In this document: one piece after another, positions 61,112-62,500 of the stretch
How the letters are laid out: each line of letters begins with the position of its first letter
Position numbering within the stretch: the stretch's first letter is position 1
The notes under the pieces: generated by a model
Told to the model about the DNA's origin: nothing
What the model saw: only the letters and a program-made list of their open reading frames with translations
Database searches by the model: none
Program-made: the position numbers and the translations under genes
Assembly (NCBI GenBank): GCA_009746045.1
Contig: RPFO01000080.1
Location: 2,980,251-3,042,750, forward strand
DNA: 62,500 bases
Reading direction: 5' to 3'
Origin: Mesostigma viride
Lineage: Eukaryota; Streptophyta; Mesostigmatophyceae; Mesostigmatales; Mesostigmataceae

Positions 61112-62500
61112 AAGGTTACCCTCAAAGGTTTCCCTGACGACCGGGCCGCCAACTACAGAGGAGTCTGCATCCAGAGCGCCGCACTCAAGTTGTTCATGCG
61201 CATGATCCTCAACCGCCTCCGTTCTGCTCTCGACTGTCACCTTGGGGAAAGTCAAATGGGCTTCCGTCCTGGGCGCAACACCGTCATGGCCATCTTCGTC
61301 GCGCGTCGCCTCTTCGAGGAAATCGCTCTCCTGCAACCTGGTGAGTTTCCCGCCATCCTGATCTTCGTCGACTTCATCAAGGCTTTTGATTCTGTCCTCT
61401 GGGACGCTCTATGGGCTGTACTTGCTCGCGCTCGCGTCCCCACTCCCCTGATTACCGTCATCCGCACGCTGTATGAGGGGTCGACCACTTCGGTGCGCAC
61501 TCAACACGGCATCACCCCGCCATGCCCACTGCAGACCGGCGTCTGGCAGGGTTGCGTCCTGTCGCCGTACCTGTTTATTATTGTAGTGGATTATGTTATG
61601 CGCCAGGCACGTGCTCGCTTTGCTAGCATTGCAGGCCGTGCCCCTGGCCTAGCGATCACGAACGAGCTTGGGGAAGGGGGGCCGACTAACAGGCAGAATT
61701 TACTAGCTGACCTCATTTATGCCGACGACATCACGCTCATCGAGAAGCCGGAGTCTGCCCAACTTTGGCTGGACTGCCTGGCGCTCGAGGCTCGGGCGGT
61801 TGGTCTCTAGAAATCAGCCCCAAAACGGAGGCCCTGGCCCTCGGCATGGCAGGGCCCCCACCCACACTCCGCCTCTTAGACGATGCCGAGGTCAGCTACC
61901 CTCCTTCAGGCCGCTTCAAGCTGCTCGGCAGTTGGCTTCCCGACTGCGAGGACGACATGACGACACGGATCGGCATGGCGTGGGCGCACCTCCATGACCA
62001 CCGCCGCTGCATGGTGGAGCAACCCCGCCCTACCCCGGATCGTCAAGCGTGACCTCTTCAAGGTCGTCATTCTGACGATCCTGACCTACGGCGCCGAGAC
62101 GTGGGCACTGACGCAGGAGCTGGAGCAACGACTCGACGGCGCCGTCACCAAGATGCTGCGCCAGGCCCTTAACATCCCCTTTGGTTTGCACATTAGTGAT
62201 GAGGATTTGTACGCTGATTTGCCCTATGTTTCCCACATTATTAGGCACAGGCGCCTGGGCCTAGCCGGGCACCTGGCCCGCACAGATCAGGTAGATACCT
62301 CAGATAGACTAGCTGGCATCAAGCCCGCCCAGCCTGGGCGATATGTCCTAACCTGGCGTGCCCCCGGCCGCGCGCGGCAGGGCCGCCACCCGTGGACCTT
62401 TCGTGATAGACTCGGCATGGACATGTGCTACACTAGACGTGACGGGCTCACCCCCGGGCAGCCTCCTGGTTTGTCTGTAATATGGAGGCAGATGGTGCGC
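61112..62500 (+). pseudogene. LINE ORF2 reverse transcriptase copy, runs off the right edge
   Basis: Nearly identical to 15690-17040. It starts within the RT (NYRGVCIQSAALK) and contains LGESQMGFRPGRNTV, VDFIKAFDSV, WQGCVLSPYL and YADDITLIE. It lacks the 2-base deletion of the first copy near 15768, so its RT frame is open for longer. It has its own breaks: an extra CT near 61807 that ends the frame at VGL, and an extra GCAT near 62008. The copy continues past the window. Confidence 0.9.

Overview
The window is nuclear DNA of a eukaryote, most likely a microbial one such as an alga. It has GT-AG introns, a large multidomain host gene, eukaryotic retrotransposon families and long low-complexity arrays. 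The standard genetic code fits, since all three stop codons end believable reading frames. I cannot name the species from sequence alone.

Positions 1-12,527 hold one plus-strand host gene, already under way at or near the left edge. Four small phase-0 exons each encode one ankyrin repeat. Two Pro/Gln-rich exons follow, with a possible degenerate B-box exon after them. The last exon (9036-12527) encodes a coiled coil, a Ser/Thr-type protein kinase, a HECT ubiquitin-ligase domain with its cysteine, and a C-terminal RZ-type zinc finger. The introns carry a MITE-like element, a CAGG microsatellite, a 42-bp minisatellite and several short tandem duplications. Kinase, HECT ligase and RZ finger in one chain behind ankyrin repeats is the most interesting host feature here.

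From 12.5 to 31 kb the DNA is a graveyard of mobile elements. One LINE family dominates; its 3' tail ends in a CACGTGAC/GTCACGTG hairpin and a TTAATTAA run. Most copies are truncated and one sits inverted inside another copy of its own tail. A (CATCC)n array has grown inside one tail. Also present are a LINE ORF1 on the minus strand, a second non-LTR element with an R2-like RT and restriction-like endonuclease remnant, a TTAA-flanked inverted-repeat element, a TA-flanked MITE and an orphan PHD finger.

From 31.19 to 61.07 kb there is a multi-level nest. A minus-strand LINE fragment is split by a Ty3/gypsy chromovirus with an 11-bp duplication. The chromovirus is itself split by a Copia element (A, 32473-46656, duplication CCTTC), a TTAA element (48247-50153) and an inverted-repeat element (51433-54838). 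Copia A is split by an oppositely oriented Copia element (B, 36581-42939, duplication TCAAC). Removing each insert puts the interrupted reading frame back in register. Both Copia elements share three odd traits: integrase lies before protease (INT-PR-RT-RH), the RT catalytic box is HGDD instead of YVDD, and the LTRs run from AGTT to AACT. The chromovirus adds a viroplasmin/RNase H1 N-terminal-like ORF, a long 3' ORF and two in-register G7 runs at its -1 frame junctions. The right edge (61.1-62.5 kb) enters another LINE copy.
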